From Leptolyngbya sp. NIES-3755 (GTDB lineage: Bacteria; Cyanobacteriota; Cyanobacteriia; Leptolyngbyales; Leptolyngbyaceae), in contig AP017309.1 of NCBI GenBank assembly GCA_001548435.1, forward strand, positions 1 to 64,000: 64,000 bases of DNA, written 5' to 3'. Made by a program: the position numbers and the translations under genes. Below are positions 43,237 to 52,305 of the stretch, one piece after another. The first letter of the stretch is position 1, and each line of letters begins with the position of its first letter. The notes beneath the pieces are model-generated. The model was not told the origin of the DNA and ran no database searches. It saw only the letters and a program-made list of their open reading frames with translations.

Positions 43237-44070
43237 TTAGGCAGATTTAGAATTATTTTGACGAAGCGCAGGAGGTAAATTACTTTTCAATTCGTGTAAC
43301 AAAGTTGTCGCATCACTAGAGATTAAGACTCGTTCCTCTTGACGCATTACCAACATATCTGCTCCAAAAGTTCGCCGCAGCGTTGCGGGCGTAAACACCT
43401 CTGAAGGTTCTCCTTGACAAACTAAGCCTTGATTGAAGCACACTACCCAAGGAAGATGAGTTGCAACCGAGTTAAGGTCGTGAGTTGAAAGTAAAATAGA
43501 TAACCCTTGCTGGCTTAGTTCTGCGAGCAAATGCAACAGTTCATGCTGGACGTGTAAATCAGAACCGCTCGTGGGTTCATCTAAGAGGACGAGTTCGGGT
43601 TCTCCAACGAGCGCACGGGCAAGGAAAACCCGCTGTTGCTGTCCGCCGGATAAATTCCCGATCGGTTGATGTGCCACATGAGCAACGCCCACTCGTTCAA
43701 GCAGTTCTCTGGCAACAGTGCGATCGCGCCTCGTTGACCACGGCAAGAATTTGTGATGTCTGTACCGTCCCATCATCACCACTTCTTCTGCCGTAACCGG
43801 AAAGTTCCAATCCACGGTTTCAACTTGTGGAACGTACCCCACTCTAGGCGGAGACGTGCCGAACTTCAGCCGTTTACCTTGAGATTTAATTTCGCCCTGC
43901 CAAGGATGTACGAGTCCGAGTATTGCCTTAATTAACGTGCTTTTGCCGCTGCCAGAGGGACCGACTAATCCAGAAAGCTGGCGCGGGTAAAGCGCCAAGT
44001 TTACTCCGGTAAAGACAGGCTCACTTTGATAGCCACAGGTCAAATTCTTAACTTCTAACAAAGGTTCCAT
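43237..44070 (-). CDS. metal ABC transporter ATPase
   Basis: The 277-residue ATPase has Walker A GPSGSGKSTL near residue 38, Q-loop YVPQVETVDWNFP, signature LSGGQQQRVFLARAL, Walker B LVLLDEPTSG and the switch His in LSTHDLN. The PQ..VDW.FP segment is typical of the Mn/Zn importers (MntA/ZnuC group). It is 17 bp behind the binding-protein gene. The C-terminal 50 residues are longer than the minimal domain. It powers import with two copies per complex. Confidence 0.93.
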   Translation of the reverse strand: MEPLLEVKNLTCGYQSEPVFTGVNLALYPRQLSGLVGPSGSGKSTLIKAILGLVHPWQGEIKSQGKRLKFGTSPPRVGYVPQVETVDWNFPVTAEEVVMMGRYRHHKFLPWSTRRDRTVARELLERVGVAHVAHQPIGNLSGGQQQRVFLARALVGEPELVLLDEPTSGSDLHVQHELLHLLAELSQQGLSILLSTHDLNSVATHLPWVVCFNQGLVCQGEPSEVFTPATLRRTFGADMLVMRQEERVLISSDATTLLHELKSNLPPALRQNNSKSA

Positions 44071-44087
44071 TCAGTGACCTAGTTTGA

Positions 44088-45161
44088 CTACTTAGTGGGG
44101 TTTGCGGCAACGGCAGTAGGTCCGACCACGTTTGCGGTGACGAGCCTATCAACGAGTTCAGGTTTGCCACCTAATCCACTTGCAATGATGCGGAGGTTAT
44201 TCGCCATCATGCCGATGTAAGTGTGCTGCGGATTTTTGTTTTCAACTGCATTTGCTGATCCGCCTTCTCCGGGTAGCTCGTCGTCTGCGGTGTTTGCCGT
44301 CTTCACATTAGCTTCCCGTGCAATTTGTTCTTCGACTTTGCTTGGATAGACTTCAGAACCAAAGATCGCAGGGACTTTTTCCTTCTTAATCTGGTCGATC
44401 AGTTTTGCCACATCTTGAGCAGACGGTTCTTTAAAGTCAGAGGGCTGAATTGCGCCAATCACTTGGAAGCCGTATTCTCTCGCCCAATAAGCCCAGGAGT
44501 CGTGGTAGGTCAATAGCTTGCGGTTTTCGGGCGGAATGCTAGCGACAACTTCACGAGTGACTTTATCAAGATCCTCTAGCCGCTGCATGTAATTTTTGAG
44601 ATTGGTTTCGTAGTAGTTTTTGCCTGCGGGGTCAAGCGCGGTTAACTGCTGTGCTGCGAGTTTAGCGTAGGCTTCTGCGTATTTCGGATTGACCCACAGG
44701 TGAGGATTTGGATCACCTTTCTCTTTCGGGAAGCTGAAGTCAAACATCCACTGGTCTTGGGTAATTGTGTTGCTTCCCATCTCGAAGATCTTGGTGTCTT
44801 TTGGCTTCGTTGAGTTGGCTAATTTCTCAGTCGGTGACTCTAAGTGTAAGCCGTTGACGAGAATCAGACTGGCTTTGGAGAGAATGTCTGTGTCTGAGGG
44901 ACGCGGCTCAAACGTATGAGAATCTGTGCCTTCGGGAATGATTCCTTTGACTTCCATGCGATCGCCTGCAATGTTGCTCACGATATTCGTCAGCGGTGCA
45001 ACAGTTGTGACAACGAGGGGCTTTCTCTGTTCTTGTTGATTTGCAGCTTGAGTTGGAGCGCCGGATGCTGCGGGGCTAGGGGCAACTGCCGTGTTGTTGG
45101 GCGTAGAGCTACAGGCGGCTAATGCCAGTGTGAGCAGAGATAGGTAGATAAAGGATTTCAT
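44088..45161 (-). CDS. metal ABC transporter substrate-binding lipoprotein (MntC/ZnuA type)
   Basis: The product of about 357 residues starts at ATG 45161 with a lipoprotein signal ending in LALAAC, so it is anchored to the outer face of the plasma membrane. Residues typical of cluster A-I metal binders are GTDSHTFEPRPSD (first His near 83), PNPHLWVNP (second His), a Glu in IFGSEVYPS, and an Asp in NTADDELPG. The His-rich loop of zinc binders is absent, which favours manganese. The open frame upstream to 45227 is not needed. It is the first gene of the importer operon. A 14-bp inverted repeat 390 bp upstream may be regulatory. Confidence 0.9.
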   Translation of the reverse strand: MKSFIYLSLLTLALAACSSTPNNTAVAPSPAASGAPTQAANQQEQRKPLVVTTVAPLTNIVSNIAGDRMEVKGIIPEGTDSHTFEPRPSDTDILSKASLILVNGLHLESPTEKLANSTKPKDTKIFEMGSNTITQDQWMFDFSFPKEKGDPNPHLWVNPKYAEAYAKLAAQQLTALDPAGKNYYETNLKNYMQRLEDLDKVTREVVASIPPENRKLLTYHDSWAYWAREYGFQVIGAIQPSDFKEPSAQDVAKLIDQIKKEKVPAIFGSEVYPSKVEEQIAREANVKTANTADDELPGEGGSANAVENKNPQHTYIGMMANNLRIIASGLGGKPELVDRLVTANVVGPTAVAANPTK

Positions 45162-45551
45162 TGAAGATGCTTTTAGAACGTTTAGTGAATAACAGATCAT
45201 TGCAGCGTTTCTGGATCGGCGAAGCAATCCCCCGGTGGGGCATCTGATGATAACTTTCCAACTTTCTTAAGAATGTTTTCTGATTGATTACTTCTACAAA
45301 ATTTACTAAAGCCTGCAAGCAGATGTCGCTCTAAAAGACAAGCGTAACGAGAAGGTGACAAATCTTTCAATTTCGCTCTCATTGTAAGCCGCTGCGCTAC
45401 TTTGTACAGTCGTGTTGTAATTGCTAATCGATCTATCTTTCATTGATCGAGAGCGATCAGCATTGTTGTGCTAGACGCAGTGCAACTGGCTTGATAAACG
45501 CGATCGCAATCAGTACTACAGACCTCAACAGTAGTATGTAGTATGTGGATA

Positions 45552-45588
45552 ATCTGAACTAATCAGAATGAAGATGATTGGTTCAGAT
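45552..45588. promoter_or_regulatory. 14-bp inverted repeat upstream of metal importer
   Basis: ATCTGAACTAATCA (45552-45565) and TGATTGGTTCAGAT (45575-45588) are inverted with one mismatch around 9 bp. It lies in the otherwise gene-free 45162-45690 stretch, upstream of the importer operon and downstream of the kinase gene. It could be an operator for metal control. Confidence 0.45.
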
Positions 45589-45690
45589 CGCCAGCAGTTT
45601 CATCTGGATTTCATTTTTGGCAAATACAATTTTTAGTGAAAGCTAAAGCAAGGTTTGTCATGACCTTTGTCTTAGTCTTACACCATTTTA

Positions 45691-45722
45691 AGCCTGTAAT
45701 TTCTAAGTGGAAATTACAGGCT
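45691..45722. terminator. 13-bp hairpin at the kinase stop codon
   Basis: AGCCTGTAATTTC and GAAATTACAGGCT form a perfect 13-bp stem with a 6-base loop. It overlaps the sensor-kinase stop (45714-45716) and should end that minus-strand transcript. On the plus strand it is followed by TTTT, so it may be bidirectional. Confidence 0.75.
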
Positions 45723-47084
45723 TTTCATCTGCACCGGCACATGACGCATATTTTGAAGCGGAAGGCGAACGGTAAAGGTGCTACCCCGACTCAACTGACT
45801 TTGAACTTGAATACTACCGTGATGAGCTTTAACAATCGCTTGTGCGATCGCCAATCCCAATCCTGCACCCCCTGTTTGACGAGAGCGATCCGCATTCACT
45901 CGATAAAACCGATCAAAAATTCGATCTCGCTCATTCGGGGCAATTCCAATTCCTGTGTCTTGAACCTGGATCAGCGCATCGTGTTCTTTTTCCAGTAGTC
46001 GCACCACGACCGTTCCTTTAGGCAACGAATACTGAATTGCATTGGTGATCAGATTTGCAATTAAGCGATACAGCTTTTCCTCATCGCCAGTCACATAAAG
46101 CGGATGATTTGCTAGAACTTTTAGTTCTAGGGAAACTTGAGCCGAAATTGCTAACGCTGCTAATTCTTCAACCAAATCACACACTAAATCATTCAGACAG
46201 CAACTCTGCTGCTTCATCGGGAGTACTTTGAGATCCATGCGGGACAGCATAAGTAAATCTTGAACAAGCTGGGAAAGTCTGCGGTTCTGGCGCTCGATCG
46301 TTTGTAATGTTGTCTGTGCTTCTGGTAAGGTTAAATCCTCTACATCTAGCGTCGATTCAACCGTCGCTTGAATTGCAGCAAGTGGAGTTCTCAGTTCGTG
46401 CGCGGCATCGGCTGTAAATTGCTGCACCCGTTGATAGGAATCATACACAGGTTGCATTGCGAGTCCGGCTAACCACCAGCTTGCCCCACCAATTGAGAGC
46501 ATCGCGATCGGCAATCCCAGCAGCAGAAACACCTTGAGCGACTCTAAGTGATCGTCATAACTAGAGAGCGATCGTCCGACTTGCAAATAGCCCCACGGTT
46601 GCCCAGTCGAAGTTTTGAGCAACAGAGAAAATTGATGATACCGTTGACCCTGGGGATCAACGATCGTTTGCCAAGATTCGCCTTGAGCAGAGGGATTGTT
46701 CTGGGGTGGTGTGTTGACCGTTGCTAGAATTTGAGAAGATTTGTCTAGAAATCTGATGTAGTACGGATCTTGGCTATCGACTCCTAACACATGAGTGTGC
46801 GATGTTGAAATCGGTGCAGTGCAGGCAGTGGTATTGATACAGATTCCAGGCAGAATTTGCTTTACTTTGGCGTTCAGTTGCCCAGGTTGCTCTAACATCG
46901 GCTCAAGGCTGTCGTGCAACGTTCCCGCTAAGGTCTGAATCTCACCGTCGATCGCGCTGAAGTGAGTCTGCGCCAGATGGAAATATACGGCAACTCCACA
47001 GACACTCAAAATTAGTCCCATCACGCCTGCATACGAAGCAGCGAGTTTGAAGCGAGTGCGGTTAAATAGACGGCTCTTACGCAT
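45714..47084 (-). CDS. sensor histidine kinase, RppB-like
   Basis: The 456-residue kinase has two membrane helices (near residues 15-35 and 180-200) around a periplasmic sensor region. A dimerisation and phosphoacceptor helix reads HELRTPLAAIQATVE (His near 240), followed by an HATPase domain with N-box LIANLITNAIQYS, G1 VQDTGIGIAP and G2 GGAGLGLAIAQ. The periplasmic loop has two Cys and an STSHTH cluster that could bind metal. The arrangement and gene order resemble cyanobacterial RppA/RppB (NrsR/NrsS). It is 5 bp behind the response regulator gene. Its stop codon lies in a terminator hairpin. Confidence 0.85.
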   Translation of the reverse strand: MRKSRLFNRTRFKLAASYAGVMGLILSVCGVAVYFHLAQTHFSAIDGEIQTLAGTLHDSLEPMLEQPGQLNAKVKQILPGICINTTACTAPISTSHTHVLGVDSQDPYYIRFLDKSSQILATVNTPPQNNPSAQGESWQTIVDPQGQRYHQFSLLLKTSTGQPWGYLQVGRSLSSYDDHLESLKVFLLLGLPIAMLSIGGASWWLAGLAMQPVYDSYQRVQQFTADAAHELRTPLAAIQATVESTLDVEDLTLPEAQTTLQTIERQNRRLSQLVQDLLMLSRMDLKVLPMKQQSCCLNDLVCDLVEELAALAISAQVSLELKVLANHPLYVTGDEEKLYRLIANLITNAIQYSLPKGTVVVRLLEKEHDALIQVQDTGIGIAPNERDRIFDRFYRVNADRSRQTGGAGLGLAIAQAIVKAHHGSIQVQSQLSRGSTFTVRLPLQNMRHVPVQMKSL

Positions 47085-47089
47085 GGCGG

Positions 47090-47782
47090 TTAACGAGTCA
47101 CATTCAAACGATATCCTAGCCCATAAACGGTTTCGATGAAGTCGTACAAGCCTTGATCAGCAAGCTTACGACGCAGTAATCGAACTTGAGCGGCGACCAC
47201 ATTACTAGCGGATTCAGAGTTAGCAGTCCAAATCTGGTTGCGAATCTGCTCAGTACTGACAATTTGATTCGCGTGCTTCATCAAATATTCTAGTAACTGA
47301 AATTCCTTTGCAGTGAGTGGGATCTTAATATCTGATTCCCGCGATTGAAGGATTAGACTCGACGACCCATACTCAAGCATGAGCGAACCAACCTGTAGAT
47401 TTTGCGATTGAAACTGGGGCGATCGACGCTGCAAGGCTCGGATGCGGGCGAGGAGTTCTGGCATTCCGAACGGTTTGATCAGATAGTCATCGGCTCCGGC
47501 ATCGAGTCCAGTCACGCGATCGCTCATACTATCTCGCGCCGTCAGCATCAAGACCGGAAGGGTGCTTTGGGTTGCTCGGAGTCGCTTGCAGAGTTCGATT
47601 CCAGAAAGTCCAGGCACCATCCAATCAATCACAGCGAGTGTGTATTGCGTCTGTGGCTGTGTCAGATATGCCCAAGCTTCACTGCCGTTTTGCGTCCAAT
47701 CGACAATGTAGCGATCGCGGGTTAACTTTTTCTCGATCGCAGCCCCCAAATCTGGTTCATCTTCTACGAGCAGAATCCGCAT
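47090..47782 (-). CDS. OmpR-family response regulator, RppA-like
   Basis: The 230-residue product has a receiver domain with acidic pair EDEPD, phospho-acceptor Asp near residue 55 (AVIDWMVPGLSG), Thr in MLTARDS and Lys in LIKPFG. An OmpR-type winged helix follows (LTAKEFQLLEYLMKHANQIVS ... VAAQVRLLRRKLA ... TVYGLGYRLN). It is in the middle of a DUF2808 - regulator - kinase operon. It probably controls nearby genes for metal or redox response; the targets are not shown by the sequence. Confidence 0.92.
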   Translation of the reverse strand: MRILLVEDEPDLGAAIEKKLTRDRYIVDWTQNGSEAWAYLTQPQTQYTLAVIDWMVPGLSGIELCKRLRATQSTLPVLMLTARDSMSDRVTGLDAGADDYLIKPFGMPELLARIRALQRRSPQFQSQNLQVGSLMLEYGSSSLILQSRESDIKIPLTAKEFQLLEYLMKHANQIVSTEQIRNQIWTANSESASNVVAAQVRLLRRKLADQGLYDFIETVYGLGYRLNVTR

Positions 47783-47793
47783 CCTGGCTTCCT

Positions 47794-48273
47794 TTATTTG
47801 TACGTTTGAATCCGTGCTGTTCCCAGAGGAATGAACTGATTCATTCCAACACTTTCAGCATAGATCGGGAATAGCCAAGTCCGACCGAGCAGATCTGAAG
47901 TTCTCACACCGTTGAGGTCGATTTCGAGCCTTGTTCCCGCAGCAACAGGTTGAGCAAATGCGATCGTCACTTCTTTTCCATTAAACGATCGAGCTGCATC
48001 GATCTGCTGTCCTGCTGCATCTGTAACAGTAATTCGACCGATCTGAATTTTTCCGGGTGCGTTTTCAGGCACAATGAGTCGAACTTCAGAGAGCGGAGCG
48101 CTTCCAACTTGAATACCAACATGATAGGTGGCACTTGTGACTTTAACTCGATTGGGATAAGCAGCACTGTGAATAATAGCACTTGCTTTAGAAGAGGGTG
48201 CCTGTGCAAATGCTGCTAAAGTTGTGGCAGTGAGTATTGTGGTTAATGCAGTCGTGTAAATGAAGCCTTGCAT
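47794..48273 (-). CDS. DUF2808 domain protein, exported
   Basis: The product of about 159 residues starts at ATG 48273 with GGAGA seven bases upstream. It has a signal peptide (IYTTALTTILTATTLAAFAQA), then the DUF2808 domain (ATYHVGIQVGSAPLSEVRLIVPENAPG, with the C-terminal LFPIYAESVGMNQFIPLGTARIQTY). It is periplasmic. It leads the operon with the two-component pair, 11 bp before the regulator, and may act as an accessory sensor or as a controlled product. Confidence 0.88.
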   Translation of the reverse strand: MQGFIYTTALTTILTATTLAAFAQAPSSKASAIIHSAAYPNRVKVTSATYHVGIQVGSAPLSEVRLIVPENAPGKIQIGRITVTDAAGQQIDAARSFNGKEVTIAFAQPVAAGTRLEIDLNGVRTSDLLGRTWLFPIYAESVGMNQFIPLGTARIQTYK

Positions 48274-48420
48274 TTGTGTTCTCCTATCGATTCGAGGAAC
48301 ACTTGCGTTCCTTATCACTTAGCATGGCAGTTGAGAATGAAATCAGGATGAAAAGTAGGACGCGATCGCTTTACCAAGCTCCAAAAGCTTGTAAAGGCAG
48401 TCATCTCCTCAAAGAAAATA

Positions 48421-48455
48421 CCTGAATTCTCTCTAGTGTTTGAGAGGAATTCAGG
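48421..48455 (-). terminator. hairpin downstream of small exported-protein gene
   Basis: CCTGAATTC (48421-48429) pairs with GAATTCAGG (48447-48455). In the minus direction it is followed by TATTTTCTTT, so it could terminate the transcript that ends at 48579. Confidence 0.5.
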
Positions 48456-48578
48456 CTGATGGTGTGTTTACTAGCCGCTTCGGCATCTAAACAGTTAATT
48501 TCACTAAGATTCACTCTATCAACCAAATATGGAATCAAGATGAATCTATGTCGCCCCGTTCACCAAAACTTTGAGAAA

Positions 48579-48905
48579 CTAATTACCCTTTGCACAAGCT
48601 TGCAAATTGGCGAATGCTCTTTGTGCCATTGCGCCAGCCGTAACAGGTCGGAGCAAACAAGTTGATTGGGTCAGGGTTGTGGTCGATCGTTGCTCCATTG
48701 AGTTCGGTGAGGTTTGCAATTGATCCGCGCTAGAATTTTGAGGTGCGAGTTGCGGCTGTTTGCCATGTTGCTGAATGACCTCTAATCGCTGATTAGTGGA
48801 CTCTCCAGCCGTTCCAGCAGGAGGAACAGGTTCCTTGGCAGAGGCAACGGAACTGAGCGATACGATCGTTAGAGTCACCACAGTACCCACCATGATTGTT
48901 TTCAT
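48579..48905 (-). CDS. small exported protein, unknown
   Basis: The product of about 108 residues starts at ATG 48905 with a cleavable signal (MKTIMVGTVVTLTIVSLSSVASAK). The mature part is Pro, Gln and Ser rich and low complexity, and ends with a short helix containing two Cys (CLLRPVTAGAMAQRAFANLQAC). No domain is recognised. Confidence 0.55.
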   Translation of the reverse strand: MKTIMVGTVVTLTIVSLSSVASAKEPVPPAGTAGESTNQRLEVIQQHGKQPQLAPQNSSADQLQTSPNSMEQRSTTTLTQSTCLLRPVTAGAMAQRAFANLQACAKGN

Positions 48906-49205
48906 GATTAGAAAGCTCCTAAACAATGAGTGTCCTAGATTGAAGTAAGAAGATAGATTGAAAGGCGTTGTAAGCTTTTTGCGATTTACGCTTCATGCCT
49001 CGACTGATTCAGTATCAGTTCAATCACGATCTCCATTTCCTACAGTGCCACGCGAAAATGAAACTAGCATGAAACTTTCCATCTCATCCATCGAAATTGC
49101 TCAAAAGAAATCTTCTCCAATTCAACAGATTCAAAAGTGTATCGAGCGAAAGCGAACTCATCTCTTATTCTTAATCAACCCTGTAGCCTGAAGTTCAAAA
49201 GCAGC

Positions 49206-49958
49206 TTAAGTCAAAAATTGCTCAATCCCACGCGCGATCGCTTGGGCAGACTTCTGAATCCATTCATCCACTTGATTCGTTGGAGTCGCATCTAGAAAGA
49301 ATGATTCGACTAGCACTGCGGGAACAGGCAAGGGAACGGCTCTTAGAACTGCAAGCCCCTGCCGTTTTACACCGCGATTTGGAATGTCCAGCGATCGATC
49401 AAGCTCTTGGCTAATAGCAGTTGCAAACCTGAGATCAGCATCTGTACCATTGCGATCGATCAGAACTTCATGCCCCTGCACAGTTTGATTAAAAGAGTTG
49501 AGATGCACAGAGACAAAGCAATCTGCACCTGCTCCAAGCGCGCCAATTTGATCTAAAGAAAGATTGCGTGTGTTTTCGACGATCGTCACACTCGCTCCTC
49601 TTGCTTGTAAAATCCCTTGAATTAACCGAGCCTGCTTTAACGTCTCTCCAGCTTCTGTACGTCCGCCACTGATTGCACCTTTATCTCCATCCTCACCGTG
49701 TCCTGGGTCGAGAACAACTTTCTTACCTGTTAAGGGTCGAGTCGTAGGCGTACTCGGAGAACCGCCTGAAATGGAGCAGGCAGGGGGTTCTATATCTTCG
49801 ATGACCATTGCACCAGGCGCATCATTCCCCGTGAACCACTTTGTTGGAATTCTGACTTGGTTTCGCTTCTCTCCAGTCAAATTCACTTTATCAACGTAGC
49901 AAGCATCGCCGCTTTTCATTAGATAAAGAGCCGTTTTTGTCAGCCGCAACCACGCCAT
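49206..49958 (-). CDS. N-acetylmuramoyl-L-alanine amidase (Amidase_3)
   Basis: The 250-residue product cleaves the amide between muramic acid and the peptide in the cell wall. The catalytic zinc domain runs from about residue 78: VVLDPGHGEDGDKGA (first His ligand), the Glu ligand in GRTEAGETL, SVHLNSF (second His), and the catalytic Glu in VLVESFFLD near residue 225. The N-terminal 70 residues form a small domain without a clear signal peptide, so it may be secreted unusually or act in the cytoplasm or after lysis. Confidence 0.9.
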   Translation of the reverse strand: MAWLRLTKTALYLMKSGDACYVDKVNLTGEKRNQVRIPTKWFTGNDAPGAMVIEDIEPPACSISGGSPSTPTTRPLTGKKVVLDPGHGEDGDKGAISGGRTEAGETLKQARLIQGILQARGASVTIVENTRNLSLDQIGALGAGADCFVSVHLNSFNQTVQGHEVLIDRNGTDADLRFATAISQELDRSLDIPNRGVKRQGLAVLRAVPLPVPAVLVESFFLDATPTNQVDEWIQKSAQAIARGIEQFLT

Positions 49959-50402
49959 AAACCGAATCCTTTATTTTCAAACGAAACTTCGCCAACCCAT
50001 TGTACTGACCCCTGAAAATTTGAATCACAAACAGTTAACTTTTTTGTCAAATTGGTTCTGAAAAATGGCGCTACGGAGCATGATGTAGCGCCGACAACTT
50101 ACTTTCTACTACCCAGACTGACACACAACTATGAAAATGGTATGAGATGTCGGACATCAATTGTTCAATAGCAAGTTCGATAATTTAGTTAAGGTCTGTA
50201 TTTAGGTCGATGTCGTTTTCATTCCTATTTCATCGTCTTCTGGCTATCATTATTATTGTTGACTCTAGAGACGTAATGTGATGAGTTTGGGTGCTTTTTC
50301 TGCCAGTTTGAAAGGCACTGGTATTTGATGCCCACTCAGGGTTGGTTCCTTACCCTAGCTCATCCAACTAGCAATTTTTAGTAACATAAGGAGAATAACG
50401 TA
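49959..50402. other. intergenic region with hairpin
   Basis: No gene is supported. GGCGCTAC (50067-50074) and GTAGCGCC (50085-50092) form a perfect 8-bp hairpin that is followed on the minus strand by ATTTTT, resembling a terminator in that direction. The right part, with AAGGAGAATAACG before 50403, belongs to the next gene. Confidence 0.55.
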
Positions 50403-50900
50403 GTGAGCGAATTGATTGCGATCGGCTTTAAAGATGAGTTCAAAGCAGACGAAGTTTTGCTCGATCTCAAAAAGCTGGAACGAGAGTATTTGATTGATCT
50501 CGAAGATGCTGCGATCGTGGTTCGGAACAAACAAGGCAAAGTTAAAATCAAGCAAACTCAAGAACTCGTTGCCTCTGGAGCATTGTCCGGCGGCTTTTGG
50601 GGATTGCTGTTCGGAGTCATTTTTCTACATCCAATGCTGGCACTTTTCGGTGCGGCGGTCGGTGCTCTTTCTGGCGCATTGACTGACATCGGCATTGATG
50701 ATGATTTCATTCGAGAAATTGGAAACACGCTAGAACCCGGCACTTCTGCGATTTTCATCCTGGTTAAAAAGTCTACTCCAGATAAGGTGCTAGACGAAAT
50801 CAGCAAGTTTGAGGGTAGAGTGTTACGAACCTCTTTATCCAAAGAAGATGAAGCTAAACTGCAAGCAGCGCTGACTAAGGCTGAATCTGTAGAAGTGTAA
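50403..50900 (+). CDS. DUF1269 membrane protein
   Basis: The 165-residue product starts with GTG 50403 behind AAGGAGAA. The DUF1269 pattern is visible: AIGFKDEFKADEVLLDLKKLE, ALSGGFWGLLFGVIFLHPMLALFGAAVGALSGAL (a Gly-rich hairpin of two membrane helices), then DIGIDDDFIREIGNTLEPGTSAIFIL. It is commonly stress-associated, but the role is not established. It stands 56 bp before the signal peptidase gene. Confidence 0.9.
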   Translation: MSELIAIGFKDEFKADEVLLDLKKLEREYLIDLEDAAIVVRNKQGKVKIKQTQELVASGALSGGFWGLLFGVIFLHPMLALFGAAVGALSGALTDIGIDDDFIREIGNTLEPGTSAIFILVKKSTPDKVLDEISKFEGRVLRTSLSKEDEAKLQAALTKAESVEV

Positions 50901-50956
50901 TTAGCGACAACAATCTAAGCGAGAACAGCAATTTTCTACGACTTCAACTGAAAGAT

Positions 50957-51565
50957 ATGTTTCATCAGAAGCTAGCGCAATCTACTCCATCACCTAAAAC
51001 TGAAAACCCTCTACTAGAGGGTTTTAAAGTATTGGGAATCAGTGCAATTCTTGCTTTAGGCATTCGCACATTTGTTGCAGAAGCCCGTTACATTCCCTCT
51101 GGTTCAATGGAGCCAACGCTACAAATCAACGATCGCTTAATCGTCGATAAGTTGAGCTATGATTTTTCTCCCCCTCAACGCGGAGATATTGTCGTCTTCA
51201 ACCCTACTCCCGCCCTCAAGCAGCAGAATTTTAAGGATGCTTTTATCAAACGAGTCGTTGGATTGCCGGGTGAAACAGTCGAAATCAGAAATGGGAGGGT
51301 CTACGTCAATGGCGCTATCTTAGATGAGACCTATGTGGCAACCCCTTCAAAGCCGTGGAATCCGGTTCTGGTTCCGCCTGATTCTTATCTAGTGCTAGGC
51401 GATAACCGCAACAACAGTTTTGACAGTCGCTATTGGGGATTTGTCCCCCGCAGCAGCATTATTGGGCGAGCGGTTTTTCGTTTTTATCCATTTGATCGCA
51501 TCACCAGCCTCAATCGCCCCGTTTATGTCACCTCTCACACAAACCTCAAGGAGATACCGCAATGA
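50957..51565 (+). CDS. lepB: signal peptidase I
   Basis: The 202-residue membrane peptidase has one membrane anchor near residues 25-45, the catalytic Ser in SGSMEPTL near residue 52, the catalytic Lys in FIKRVVGLPGE near residue 98, and the conserved box GDNRNNSFDSRYWG. It removes signal peptides at the plasma membrane. Its last codons overlap the next gene by 4 bp (ATGA), so the two are translationally coupled. Cyanobacteria often have several; this is a short form. Confidence 0.95.
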   Translation: MFHQKLAQSTPSPKTENPLLEGFKVLGISAILALGIRTFVAEARYIPSGSMEPTLQINDRLIVDKLSYDFSPPQRGDIVVFNPTPALKQQNFKDAFIKRVVGLPGETVEIRNGRVYVNGAILDETYVATPSKPWNPVLVPPDSYLVLGDNRNNSFDSRYWGFVPRSSIIGRAVFRFYPFDRITSLNRPVYVTSHTNLKEIPQ

Positions 51566-52170
51566 ATTCAGCGAATAACCAGCACGAAGATTTTGTCAAT
51601 CGCTATCAGCAAGACCCAAACTCAATCCCGAATCAGGAGGTGAGCGATCGCTATCAGCAAGTTGCATCACAACTCTCTCCTACAGACTACCAACAGGTTG
51701 CACAACAAGTGTTTGCTCAACTGTCGCCAGAACAGCGAATGCAATTTGCTCAAACTTTAATCCAACAGGCACAGCAACAAGGGTACAGTTTTCCGGATGT
51801 TGACCAAGATGGAATTGACGATCGCTTACAAAATCCAAATCAATTGGCGCAAATGACCCAGCAAGCCCACCAGCAACAGCCTGGAATGATGAATCAATTG
51901 CTGAACGGCGATACACAGCAATCGCTAACGAATACTTTGAGTAGCCCAGTTGCAAAAGGAGTGATGGGAGGAATTGCAGCGTATGGGCTGTCGCGTTTAC
52001 TTGGAGGCGGAAGTCGCGGTGGCGGATTGCTTGATGGTACTTTTGGCGGTGGGCATGAACAGAATAGAGAACATCAAGGTGGTTTGTTCGGTGGAATTTT
52101 AGGTAATGATAATGAACATAGTGGCGGTCATGGCAGTGGTCACGGCAGTGGTCACGGCAGTGGTCATTAA
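51562..52170 (+). CDS. Gln- and Gly/His-rich protein coupled to lepB
   Basis: The 202-residue product starts inside the end of lepB. The N-terminal half is Gln-rich with amphipathic helices (QQVAQQVFAQLSPEQRMQFAQTL) and a possible calcium-binding-like DVDQDGIDD. A hydrophobic segment near 130-147 precedes a Gly-rich tail. The end is a perfect repeat of GHGS units, encoded by tandem 12-bp repeats at about 52,127-52,168, which could bind metal. No family is recognised. The coupling to a signal peptidase suggests an envelope role. Confidence 0.75.
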   Translation: MNSANNQHEDFVNRYQQDPNSIPNQEVSDRYQQVASQLSPTDYQQVAQQVFAQLSPEQRMQFAQTLIQQAQQQGYSFPDVDQDGIDDRLQNPNQLAQMTQQAHQQQPGMMNQLLNGDTQQSLTNTLSSPVAKGVMGGIAAYGLSRLLGGGSRGGGLLDGTFGGGHEQNREHQGGLFGGILGNDNEHSGGHGSGHGSGHGSGH

Positions 52171-52305
52171 TTTTCGCCAGACATTCAGCTTCTTCGAGAA
52201 GCTGAGCATGGAAACAGGAGATGCTTTCAAGCGATTTGTATGAAATCTAATTGTTGTCGTTTTATTTGGAGCAGAACCGAAAAATGCGGTAACAAGGGTA
52301 GTGTT

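Noticed and set aside
48958-49191. 77-codon plus-strand frame between the small exported protein and the amidase
   Set aside because: It has no domain, a doubtful start and an irregular composition; noncoding is more likely.
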